DNA of 64,000 bases, taken from assembly GCA_964453205.1 (NCBI GenBank), contig CAYVRC010000004.1, forward strand, positions 25,319-89,318, given 5' to 3'. The DNA comes from Crateriforma sp964453205. GTDB lineage: Bacteria; Planctomycetota; Planctomycetia; Pirellulales; Pirellulaceae. Below the pieces are notes generated by a model. It was not told where the DNA came from. It made no database searches and saw nothing but the letters and a program-made list of their open reading frames with translations. Position numbers and translations under genes: made by a program. This document shows, one piece after another, positions 8,797-19,700 of this stretch; the stretch's first letter is position 1; each line of letters starts with the position of its first letter.

Positions 8797-11051
8797 GGCG
8801 CGTCACGGTCAGGACCGATCCGGGCGAACACGTGGCCGCTACCTCGGGCATCGTCTCCGGTGCAACGCTGCGTCTGCGTGACGATTTGATCCGTCGCCGA
8901 ATCTGGCTGGCCGATCGTCACGTCTGGGTCTGGAAAAATCCGCGCGACGATTCGTTCTACTTTTTCGAACCCGACGAAGACGCGATCCTGCGAACGTTGG
9001 AGCGTCCGGCAAGTCGCGACGAATTCCTGGTCGACTGTCTGGGGAGGTTCTCCGAACTCGGACTGACGCCGGACACGCTTTCGGCGTTCCTGGACGACGC
9101 CCTGGCGAACGGGTTGATCGAAGTTTCACCGGGATCAGCCGAAACGGTGAAGCGGACCACGGCGAGGCCGAGGACACGACCGCCCTGGTGGCGAAACCCG
9201 TTGGCGATCCGGTTGCCCGGCGTCGATCCCGCGCCCTTGCTGGATCGCTTGACGCCGATCGCGAACAGTCTGATGCACCGGAGTATGGCGGTGATCGCCG
9301 TCCTGCTGATCGTTTCGGCCGTACTGATCGGACTTTTGCACATGGAGGCGTTCCTGGCCGACCTGACGTCGGCGACGCTTCGGCTGACTTCATCGGCAGC
9401 AACGGCACGGGGTTCGTTTTCGTCCACCGTCGCCGGCTTGGCGTCGGCCGTGGTGATCGCCAAGGTGTTTCACGAACTGGCGCACGCCCTGGTGTGCCAC
9501 GTCAACGGCGGTCGCTGTCGCGAAATGGGCGTGATGCTGCTGTTGGGAGTGCCCTGTTTGTATTGCGACATCAGCGACGCTTGGTTGATGCCGACACGTC
9601 GTCAGCGAATCCTGACCTCGGCGGCCGGCATGATGGCCGAATCGATCGTCGCCGCCGTCGCGATGTTGATTTGGGCAGTGACGCTGCCCGGATCGCTGCA
9701 CGACTTGGCGACGTTGTTGGTGGTCGTTTGTTCGATCAGCACGCTGGTGTTCAACGGGAATCCGTTGATGCGTTACGATGGCTATTTCATGCTTTCGGAT
9801 TGGCTGGGCATCCCGAACCTGGCCGGCGAGTCGGCCTCGGCGATGTTGCGAAGATGCCGCGCGTGGCTGTGGGGACTGTCGCCCTGGAAACCGATGCCGG
9901 GTGATCCGCCGCAAGGTCGCCTGATCGTGTACGGCGTGCTCAGTTTGGCCTACCGCGTGTTGGTGATCTGCGTCATCGTGGGGATCGGAATGAAGCTTGC
10001 CCGCGATGCGGGCCTGGTTTGGATCGCCGTGCTCGTTTCGGGATTCCTCGTCGTCGGTCTGCTGCGTCGCGTGGTCGCGGCCCTTTATCGGCGGCCCGAC
10101 CGGGCGTTGGCGTCGACCGCCGGGATCTGGACACGATCGGTGGCGGTCGCCGTCGGCTTGCTGCTGATTCTGTTGATCCCGTTGCCGCGATCGTTGCGGG
10201 TCGGCGGGATGATCGTGCCGGTCGACGAAACCGAATTGGTGTTGCCCGTCGGCGGGGCCGTCCTCGGCGGCTTGCCGGCCGGTTCGCTGGTTCGATCCGG
10301 CGACGTGATTCTTCGCGTTCAGGATTGGGATCACGCTTTTCGACTCGATAGCAGCCTGGCCGACATCAGGCGTCTGCGGCAAACGCTGCGAGCGGTCCGA
10401 ATCGAGCGAATCGGCGACGCTTCGGTAGCCTCGGAGCTACCGGAAATTCGCGGCCGCTTGGCGACCGCCGAGCGACAGTACGAGACCTTGTCGGCCGCGC
10501 GGCATCGCCAAACCGTTCGTGCGTCACGCGGCGGCAAGATTTTTCAGGCGGAACCGAGGACCATCACCGCCGAACAACTCGCTCACGATCAACGGAACTG
10601 GACCGGTTCTCCGTTGCAGCCGGCCAACGTCGGCGCCACGTTGGACTCCGGGACGACGATCGGCTATCTCGGCGACCCGGTCAAGCGAGAGATTCGACTG
10701 TTGGTGCCGCAGAACCGAATCGAGTCGGTCGAATCGGGACAACAAGTCGAGCTGCATTTATCGGGCCTGCCCCGCCGGCTTCGTTTGGGAACCGTCACGT
10801 CCGTCTCGTCGCGACCGGTCGGCGACTTGCCGCCGGCGTTGGTCGCCGACGGATGGGCTTCGACGCGGTTACCGCTTGATGGTTCGGCCGCATCCGATTC
10901 GGTCGACTACGAAGTCATCGCGGCGCTGGCGAACGACGCCGAGGTCGAACCGCTACGCGTCGGAACGGTCACCGGAGCGACGATTCGTCTGTCCCGTTCG
11001 TCGTTGCTCGACCGGTTGTGGCGAATCTTGGACGACCATTTCGTTTGGTGA
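8793..11051 (+). CDS. Membrane M50-type metalloprotease fused to a HlyD-like adaptor
   Basis: A 752-residue protein from the ATG at 8793, overlapping the previous stop. Residues 15-110 resemble the PqqD-like N-terminus found in the 'putative peptide zinc metalloprotease' (YydH-like) family (RLRDDLIRRRIW, then HVWVWKNPRDDSFYFF). Several membrane helices follow. The zinc site is intact: HELAH at residues 227-231 within a helix, and the NGNPLMRYDGY motif with Asp near residue 329, both typical of site-2 (M50) proteases. After two more helices (near residues 390-470) comes a lipoyl/adaptor part (GGAVLGGLPAGSLVRSGDVI). Together with the two HlyD genes and the TolC-like gene it suggests an envelope export machine that uses no ABC ATPase visible here. 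Its stop lies 9 bp from the convergent kinase stop. Confidence 0.85.
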   Translation: MRRVTVRTDPGEHVAATSGIVSGATLRLRDDLIRRRIWLADRHVWVWKNPRDDSFYFFEPDEDAILRTLERPASRDEFLVDCLGRFSELGLTPDTLSAFLDDALANGLIEVSPGSAETVKRTTARPRTRPPWWRNPLAIRLPGVDPAPLLDRLTPIANSLMHRSMAVIAVLLIVSAVLIGLLHMEAFLADLTSATLRLTSSAATARGSFSSTVAGLASAVVIAKVFHELAHALVCHVNGGRCREMGVMLLLGVPCLYCDISDAWLMPTRRQRILTSAAGMMAESIVAAVAMLIWAVTLPGSLHDLATLLVVVCSISTLVFNGNPLMRYDGYFMLSDWLGIPNLAGESASAMLRRCRAWLWGLSPWKPMPGDPPQGRLIVYGVLSLAYRVLVICVIVGIGMKLARDAGLVWIAVLVSGFLVVGLLRRVVAALYRRPDRALASTAGIWTRSVAVAVGLLLILLIPLPRSLRVGGMIVPVDETELVLPVGGAVLGGLPAGSLVRSGDVILRVQDWDHAFRLDSSLADIRRLRQTLRAVRIERIGDASVASELPEIRGRLATAERQYETLSAARHRQTVRASRGGKIFQAEPRTITAEQLAHDQRNWTGSPLQPANVGATLDSGTTIGYLGDPVKREIRLLVPQNRIESVESGQQVELHLSGLPRRLRLGTVTSVSSRPVGDLPPALVADGWASTRLPLDGSAASDSVDYEVIAALANDAEVEPLRVGTVTGATIRLSRSSLLDRLWRILDDHFVW

Positions 11052-11060
11052 CCCGGGTCG

Positions 11061-14000
11061 TTAAAGCGGCCAAAGCATGACTCGGCCGTCGCGACCGGCG
11101 GTCATGATCGAACGCGTCGTGCCGGCCGCGTCGACCGCCGTTACCCCATCCCCGTGCCGGCGAATCTCCAACAGTTCGCGGCCGGTGGGCAGGCCGGACG
11201 GATTCGATGGTCGCGACGGGGCATCGGCCAGACGCGGGTCCCACACGCGTACCGACCGGTCGTCACTGGCGGTCAACAGTCGCAGCGTCGCGTCGTCGTT
11301 TCCGTGCAAACCAAGTCTTTGATCGCTTCGGCGTGACCGCGAAACAAAATCGGTTCGGGCGGATCGCGCTGACCAAAAACATCGTCGACGTTCCAGACTC
11401 TGGCCAAGCGATCGTCGCCGCCGCAGGCCACCCAGCGGCCGTCGGGCGAGAAACGCGCCACGTTGATCGATCCGCTTCGTGGGTCGGACATCAAGACCGC
11501 CGATCGACCCGACCGCATGTGATGCACTCGAACGTCGCCCAGATCGGTCGACCAAAGCAATCGATCGCCGGAGGGTGAGAAAGACAGACAGAGCGATCGG
11601 CCGGTCGCGCGATTCGGCACGTCGGGGCGTCGAAGGTCGCGACCGCCTCGGAATCGCCCGGATCTTGCGTCGAACGTCCACAAGCGGACCCGGCCGTCGT
11701 CGCCGCCGGTCGCCAAGCGATAGGTGTCGTCCTTGTTTTCGGGCGTCGACCGTGGGACGAAAGCGATCCCGCGGACGGCGCCTTCATGGGGCGTTTCCAA
11801 CTTGCCGATCGCGACGCCGGTTTTCCAATCCCACACCTTGACGCTACGACTGGCCGTCATCACGAAACGTCCGTCCGGTGAGAATTCGGCTCGCGTGACC
11901 GCGCCGTGGGTGCGATAGCTTGTTTCGTGCGTCATCGTTTCGGTGTTCCAGCGGAACGCGGCACTGCCGTGCAAGGTGATCAAAGCGTCGTCGCCCAGCG
12001 GAACGGCGTGACTGATGTCACCGATCTTGGACGGCAATTCGAAGCGGCTGATTCGTTTCGCCGATTCCAAGTCGTCCGCGACCTTCCAGCGTTCGACTCG
12101 GCCGCGACCATCGCCTGGTGGGACGATCGCGACGGCGAACTGTTTCGACGTGGCTTCCCATTGTCCCGACACGATACCCGGTCGTCCGCCGGCCCGGCTG
12201 CGTGACTGGCGTTTCCAAGTCAGCGTCGCCAACGTCCGGGATCGCTCCGTCGTCAAGTCCCACAGCGTGGCCCGAGCCACCGTGTCGGCGATCTTTTGTA
12301 ACTCGGCGATGGTCACGGCGAACCGCCCGTCGGGCGACAGCGACACCGTCGTCACAAAGCCGTCATGATCCAGACGTCGCGTGATCGTGCCGGTGTTGAC
12401 ATCGAGTCGGCTCAGACGCTGATCATCCGCGGCGATCCAAACGCCGGAGCCGTCGCTGTCAAAGGCCACGTCGTTGATGCGGGTTCCCAACCGGTCGTCG
12501 ATCGGCTTGCCGATCATGCGGCCGGTCGTCGTGTCCCACAAGATCACTCGCCCGGCGCGATCGGCGGTCGCAACGACTCGTTTGTCCGGTGCGATCGCAA
12601 CGGCGGCCAGGGCTTCCTCGTGACCGGCCCACTCGTGCAAGCGTTTGGCCGTGACGTTGCCCGAGCCGCCGAGCGTCCAAGCCACCGCGCGAAGGTCCGG
12701 GTCGTTCGCTCCGGTCACCAACAAACGGCCGTCACGAGAAACCGCCAGCGTGTTGTTCAGCCCCGTGCGGACCGCCGTCCCCAGTTCCGTGCCACGTTCG
12801 AGACTCCAAATCCGCACGACGGCATCGCCGCCACCGACCAGCAAACGACGGCCCGTCACGTCGACGGCCATCGAAAGGGCGCGAAAGCTGGTGCCTTCGT
12901 CCAGCAGAGCTTCGCCGATCCGATCGGTTCCCGGTTTCGGTGATCCCTCGTCGGCGTCGGCGTCGAGTTCCGCCACCGTTTCGAAACTCAGCGTCCGCGG
13001 ATCGATCGACAAGACTTTCGCGGTGCGGTCACGGCTGGCGGTGACCAGCATGTCCCCGGCGGGTGAAAACCTGGCCGACCAAATCTCGTCGTCATGCACG
13101 CGGGCGTCTCGTGCGGCGGCCCGATGCGATTCGGATTCGTTTGATTCGGCGATGCCGCCGGCCCGTGACGACGTCGAAACCCAACGGTGACGTGGCGTTG
13201 CCGCCGGCCGATGGGCTTGGGGTTCCTCGGCGGCCGTGTCCCACAGACGTAGCGATTCGTCCTGGGCGGCCGACAGAACCGTCTCGGTCGACGCGGCGAC
13301 AAAGTTTGCCTGGACGACCGCGCCGCCGTGGCCACGAAGTTTCCGAACCAAGCGATCCGTGTCGTCCGTTCGTCCCTCGGGCGACAACCGCCACAGCTTG
13401 ATCAGATAGTCGTCACCACAACTGAGCAGACCGGTTCCGTCGGCCGACAATTGCAAGCGACGCACCGAATCGTCGTGCGCGGCGGCCTTGGATAAGGAAG
13501 GATCGACCAACGAAACGAAGGCTTGGCGATCCGATGCCGGGTCAGAGACCGAGCGTTGCTGTTCGGTTCGCGCGCGGTCCACTGCACCGGAGATCAAGCG
13601 TTCCAAGTTTTGGCTTTCGGCGACTTCGGTCGACCACTTCAGCACCTGGCCTGACGCGTCACCGGAGACGACGAAGGTCCCATCGGGCGCGAGGGCCAGC
13701 GACGTCACCGGCGCGTCGTGCCGGGTGAACGCGCCCCTTCGCCGGGCTTGTCGATCGGAACCGTCGAGGGACCAAAGCACGACTCGCCCCATCGATTTGT
13801 CGGCGACCGCCGAGGCAATGGTCAAGTTCGCACCTGGGCCGGCCACGGCGACGCCGACCACCGGAGCGATGTGCCACATCACCGCTTCGCTTTGCCGCGA
13901 TGCCACGTCCCAAACCCGGACGGTCTTGTCGCGGGACGCCGAAACGATGCGGTCTTCGCCCGCGTACTGCAAACCGGTGATCCTTTCCTGATGTCCCGAC

Positions 14001-16715
14001 AGTGTTTTCGTTTTGGCGGGCCGACCGTCTTGCCAGTCCCAGACTTGGACATCCCCCAGGGCCGTGCCCACCAAGAACTGTCGCCCGTCGCCGCGGATGA
14101 CCGACGCGGTCGCCGTGTCGCCGCGGGGCAGCTCGATCGCGTCGCCCGGCGAAATTCGTTGTTCCGAAGTCAAAACGATCGGCAGCAGTCGGCCATCGGT
14201 CAAATCGACCACGCCGCGGTCTCCGCCGCCGGAAAGTGACAAACCGCCGGGAACGCCGGGCAAGTCGATCGTCTGTTTGGCTTGGTTGGCGACGGCGGAC
14301 AGCCATTTCAGTTCCAAGGGAATGGCTTCACCGGTCCGCTCGGCGATCAATTCGTCGATGATGCGTCGGGCTTCCTCGAACTCATTCTGTTCGATGCGGG
14401 CCTTGGCCAAACCGATCCGCGAAACGTAAGCCTCGTATTCGGCTTTTCGCTGCGCCACGCGGGCTTCCTCGGCGTTCTGTTGGGCGCGAAGTCGTTGCCG
14501 TTCGGCTTGCCGGGCGTTTTCATTGGCGGTGTCTTCGTTCTTGATCGCCAGCTTCAGGTTTTCGGCGGCCTTTTGTTCGCTGACGATGGCCTTGTTCTCG
14601 CTTTCGCGGGCTTCCCTTTCGCTTCGGCGGGCACGCTCGGCGCTGGCAATCGCATCTCGTTCGCTGGCGACGGCACGCTGCTCGTTGGCAAAGGCCTGTT
14701 CCTTGGCGGCGTCGGCGACGGCCCGCTGGGCTTCGGCTCTGGCGTAGTTCTGTTCGGCGCGGGCGGCTTCCTGGCGTGCCAAATCCGCGTTCTCGCGAGC
14801 CTTGTTTCGTTGATCGTTGATGATCAACAAGCCGGCGGTGCCGCCGACGAAGATGAAGGCCGCCAGGGCCGCCGCGGTTTTCTTGAGCAAGCCGAAACGC
14901 GATTCACGAAGCTGACGCATTCGTATCGCTTCGGTCAAACGATCGGCGACTTCGGCTTGCCGCGGGTCGTCGCGATCCAACAGCGACAACCCCAAGTCGA
15001 AATCACCGTTCGCGTAAGCGGCTTCGGCGTGTGCCCATTTCGCCGCGACCAGACCCTCTGTCGCCGGCGTGTTGCCGCTCCAAAGGTTGATCGCTTCCTC
15101 GAAACCGAATTCCGCCCGCGCGAACGTCGCGTACGACAGCGTTTCTTGCGCGGACCGCAGATCTTCCTGCGCGCGGGTCGTCAAGGCGATGCTCTCGGCG
15201 TGCGATCGGTACTGACGGATCGCCGTCTGAAAGCTGGGGACGTCTTGGTATCGATCCGCGGGATCGCTCGCCATCGCGGTCAGCGCGATGTCCATCAGCT
15301 CGCCTTCGTGGCGAGCATCGAACGCGCGGATCTGGTTGTGGGCGACCGCGCGGAGACATTCGCTGACGTTCGCCGCGTCGTGCGGCGGCTTGCCGGTGAT
15401 GATCATGAACAGCGTCGCGCCCAACAGATAAATGTCCGACGCCGTGCCGACACGTTCCAAAGGCCCTGTCGCCATCTCCGGTGCCATGAACGACGGCGTC
15501 CCGCCCAAACCTCGTGCCGGCGTGATCGAATCCAGTTTTTCGAACTCCGGTTTAGCCAGTGCCAGTCCCCAGTCCATCACCATGACGACGCCGAAGTCGC
15601 CCAGCATGATGTTTTCGGGTTTGATGTCCCGGTGGATCACCCCGCGGGTGTGTGCAAAGCCGATCGCGTCAGCCGCCTTCAACAAGATCTCCAGATTTTC
15701 GTCCCGTGATTTCTCACCAATCACATCCGACCAAGGCGTCCCGATGACCCGCTTCATCGCATAGAACAGCGTGCTGTCACCGGTCGTCGCGACGTCGTGA
15801 ATGGGAACGATGTTGGGATGGTCCAAGTCGCCCGTGACGACCGCTTCGGACAAGAACTGTTGGCGCCGGTTGTCCTCGACTTGTTTCAGTTTGCCTTGTT
15901 TGCGAAGCATTTCCTGTTTGGATCGCGGCATCGGCCGGATCACTTTCACCGCGATCAAGCGATCCAGCGACGCTTGGCGGGCGACGAAAACGTTGCCCAT
16001 GCCGCCTTTGCCCAGCAACCGCACCAATCGATAGTCGACCGGCGCGGTGGATTCCTCCATCGGGGTGCTGACCGTCCGGCTGCGGAGCCGCAGTTTGGGT
16101 TCATGGATCGAACGTTCGATCGCCGGCTTGTCATGAGTCGGTTCGGCCGCGCTCAGGAACTGGGATGCGATTTCATCCCATCCTTTCTGTTCCTCTTCGC
16201 TCAGTTCGCGTGGATTGATCGTTTGCGAGATGTTGGAATCGTCGAGCGCGGCTTTCGTCTTCTTGGCATCGGTCGGATGATCGCCGACCAGGGAATCCAA
16301 CGTCGCTTGCAGCGATTCTTCCGGCCCGGTCTCGTCCACACCGACGGTGGAATCCATCGCAACGGGTTCGTCGATGGTCTTGTCCGGATCGTTCTCCGCG
16401 GACGGTCGATCGAGACCGACACCGCCGCCAGGGTCGATCGTGGCTTCAAGGTCGACCGTGGCGTCAGGGTCGATCGTGGCGTCAGGGTCGGCCGCCACGT
16501 CTTGTCCGGCATCCGCGTCGGGTTGCTTAGCCGGTGATTCNNNNNNNNNNGAGGTCCGGTGGCGCCACGTCCCGGGTCTCGTCGAGAGGAACGGTCGCTC
16601 CCAGATCGATCGTGTCGTCCAGTTCGCCCTGCGAATCCTCGAGGGTCGCATCCAGATCCGGCGACGGTTCTTTGTCGGGCTTGTCGGGAATCGAATCGGG
16701 GTCACGGTCGGACAT
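11061..16715 (-). CDS. Ser/Thr protein kinase fused to WD40 repeats (gap and apparent frameshift)
   Basis: The gene starts at the ATG at 16715 (MSDRDPDSIPDKPDKEP) with an acidic low-complexity region that runs into the 10-N gap. The kinase domain is complete: glycine loop GKGGMGNVF, AVKVIRP lysine, HRDIKPEN catalytic loop, DWG in place of DFG, and APE. A coiled coil rich in AEAQRAVADAAKEQ follows one transmembrane helix (TAAALAAFIFVGGTAGLLII). The C-terminal half is about a dozen WD40 repeats. The frame is broken near 11290-11320: one frame stops at 11273 while the next continues as NDDATLRLLTASDDRSVRVW to a stop at 11061; restoring one base would join them. The gap also breaks the nominal frame. 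It lies 59 bp downstream of the surface-protein gene. Such kinases are common in planctomycetes; the substrate is unknown. Confidence 0.85.
16432..16485. repeat. Three tandem 18-bp repeats in the kinase leader
   Basis: Three consecutive 18-bp units beginning GGTCGA(T/C)CGTGG encode the repeated DATIDP/DATVDL/EATIDP segments of the acidic N-terminal region. They lie close to the assembly gap, which probably falls in more of the same kind of sequence. Confidence 0.8.
16541..16550. other. Assembly gap (10 N)
   Basis: Ten N inside the acidic N-terminal region of the kinase. The coding frames on the two sides agree only if the true missing length is a multiple of three, so the gap is nominal rather than measured. 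Confidence 0.98.
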
Positions 16716-16774
16716 CGGAAAAGCAAGACAAAAAAGGAGGGAAGCTGGGGCGGCACGGGCGAGCCGAATCGTGC

Positions 16775-19700
16775 CTAGGAAACGGCTTGTAACAGATGGA
16801 CTTTCCGCAAAAATCGACCCGCTCGGGACAGCGGTCGGTTGACCGACCCTTCGGGAACGGCATCGGTATCCGCTTCATCGGTCGGGTCTTCGCTCGGTTC
16901 GACCGCCGAATCGTCCCCTGCTTCATCGGCGTCGATCGGGATCAGCCTCAGCGTCCCGCCGTCCAAGTCGTCGTCCAGGATCACGGCTTTACCGTCACGC
17001 AGATCGACTCGCAAAATCGAACGTTGGTCTCCGTCGCCGATGACGTATTCGATCTCGTAAGCTCCGTCGGGAAGACCTGCGAACACGCGGCTCAGTTTTT
17101 CACCGCTCAGAATGTCCTCGGGCAGCCGGATCGGTTCGACCAGGTCGTCGGCCCCCGGATCGGGCGACAAGGCTCGGAGCTGGAAGAATTCTTGTCGGAT
17201 CGACGTGGACGAAGACGGGCCGTCCGTCGACGAAAATCCCGCGTCGATCACGAACGTCGTTCCGGTCAGGCGAATCGGGGCGGGCAATTCCGGCGGTTCG
17301 GGAATCACATCGCGAACCGGAAAGAACGCCACCGGCACATCGACACGAGGAATCACAAACAAGGCGGTGCCGTTTTCGAAAATCGGCCCCGCCGGGCTTG
17401 ACGTCAGCGGGTTGTCCGTCGACGTCACCAAGCGTCCGGCGATGGTTTCGCTCGGCCGATCGACTTGAAAGATCTGGTCGGCTTGAATCACGATCGACTC
17501 ATGGTGGGCGACCGCAAACTTCACCGCCAGCGGATCGGTCGCGCTACGACGACCGTTCAACGTGCTGTTCACGATGTCCACTTCGGTATAGACGTGCGGG
17601 ACATCGATGGTTGTCATGTCACCGGGCAAGTTGTCGATGCGTTGAAACCGATTCGTCGGTGCGCCCCAGTCGATGAACAGGCTGAATCCGTTTTCACCTT
17701 CCGTTCCGATGTCGACCGAGAAGACGCCTCGGGCATCGTTCTCGGCGAACTGCGACAACGTGTTCGTCCGAACCGATTCGAAATCATAAAAGGCGTCGGT
17801 GTCGTCGACCCCTTCGCCCGGACGCCCGAAGAGATTCGACGCGATGTCCGCGGCCGGTCGCGGCGTGAACTCCCTCGCGATGCCGACGCCGTCGCCCGTG
17901 TTGATCTCAAAGCCTTCGCCGATCGAAACGACTTCGGCCATGATCGTCACCGCGCCCGGCCCGCTTCGGCTCGCTTGCAACTGAACGAAATCGCCGACCA
18001 GCCAACGACCGGCCGCCGACATCATGATCTGTCCACGCCCGCCGCCGGCGATGATTTCAGGGTCGTCGCGGCGTCGGGCACCGTCGTTCGTCGGATCGGA
18101 ATCGTTGATCGAAATGTTCCGACTCGCCGAAATTTCGATGCGGCCGTCAAAAGTCGATACGACCACCGCGTCGTCATCGCCGTCGGAGGCGGCCAGTTCG
18201 ATGTTGCCTTGTTCGACAATGATCAGGTCGCCGAATCCCGTCACCCGCGCATCGAGATCATTGACCTGCGTGGTCAGCCGAACCGCCACGTCGCCATCGC
18301 GGACTTCCCCGGCGGCCCGCAACACCAAGTCATCGGCGACGACGGTTTTCGTGTCACCCACGTCGGTGTCCGTGATGTCGTCGGCCGAAACCAAATGCAC
18401 GTCGGCACCATTGCGGGCGTGAATCTGACCGATCCGCAAGTCACCGCCCGCGAGCGTCGTCAAGTGAATGTCGCGATGCTCGCCGACACCCGCCAAGTCA
18501 TCGATGCCGAGGGGGTTGTTCGAAACGACTCGGCTTGCGATCAGCGTGCCCGCGGTGGTGACGTCGATCTTTCCGTCGAAGGTCTCCAGGGAGACCGCTT
18601 CGATCGAATCCAAGGCGTGAAGGAAGACGTCGCCGCGCCGTCGGACCGTCGAGGTGATGCCCTCGGCTAGCACCTCCAAAGCATCGCCGACGCCGATGCC
18701 GCCTTCCGCGTCGATCACGATGCCGCCCCCGGCAGCCGAAAGATCGACGTCGGTGTCGTCCCCGTCGATGATTCGGCCGGCCCGGCTGATGATCGTGATC
18801 GCGTCGGTTTCGCCGGAACCACTTTGCACCGACGCCAGTTCGATGTCACCGAGTGCGTCGATCCGTACGCGTCCGTCGTCGGATCGAATCACGCTTCCCG
18901 GTTGCATGACGATGCCGCCCTGATCGCTGATCAGCTCCAGGTCACCGCCGGCGATGAAATTCTGGCCGATCGTCAGGGTCTGAGCCCCCAGTTGGGTCAC
19001 GCGGCTGACGCCGGATCCGGCGAACAGATTCTCCACCGTCGTGTGGCTGTCGCCGGACAGATTGATGATCACGTCGCCGGAGAACGCCGAGGCGTCCAAG
19101 GTCTCCACGCGATCGAGTTCCAACGGTTGCCGGTTGCCGATTCCGCTGGCCGCCCGCAGCACCACGTCGCTCGCCCGGATGTCGTTTCGCGTGTCCGGAT
19201 CGGCATCGTTGATCGATTCGGCTTGTAAAAAGATCTTCGATCCGGCGGCCCGGATGACACCGACCGACAAGTCGTCCAAGGTCGTCAAAGCCACGTCGCC
19301 GAAAGTGTCGATCTCGTCGACGTGATTGAATCGGTTGGCGGAATTCGTCAGCTCGATTTCCCCGCGACCGAACAAGGTGACCCGGTCGGCGTGGATCGCG
19401 GTTCCCGCGGCTTGACGAATCTCGCCGATGACGGGAACGGTGGCGGTTCCCAGTTGAACCGATCCGTCCGCGGCGTTCAGATCGCCGAGCACGACGGCGT
19501 TGGCGTCTTCGATGAAGATCGCGCGGCCGGGCGAAGCCGAACGGAGCACGGAATTCGTCAGATCCAACGCGCCCCCCATCGCATCGACCGTGACGCCGGC
19601 GGCCGTTGCATGCACTTGCACCGGAGCGACGATCGATCGGCCTGTCAGGAGCACCGCCTCGGCCGTGACATCACCCGTCACCGACAGTCGATCGCCTCGC

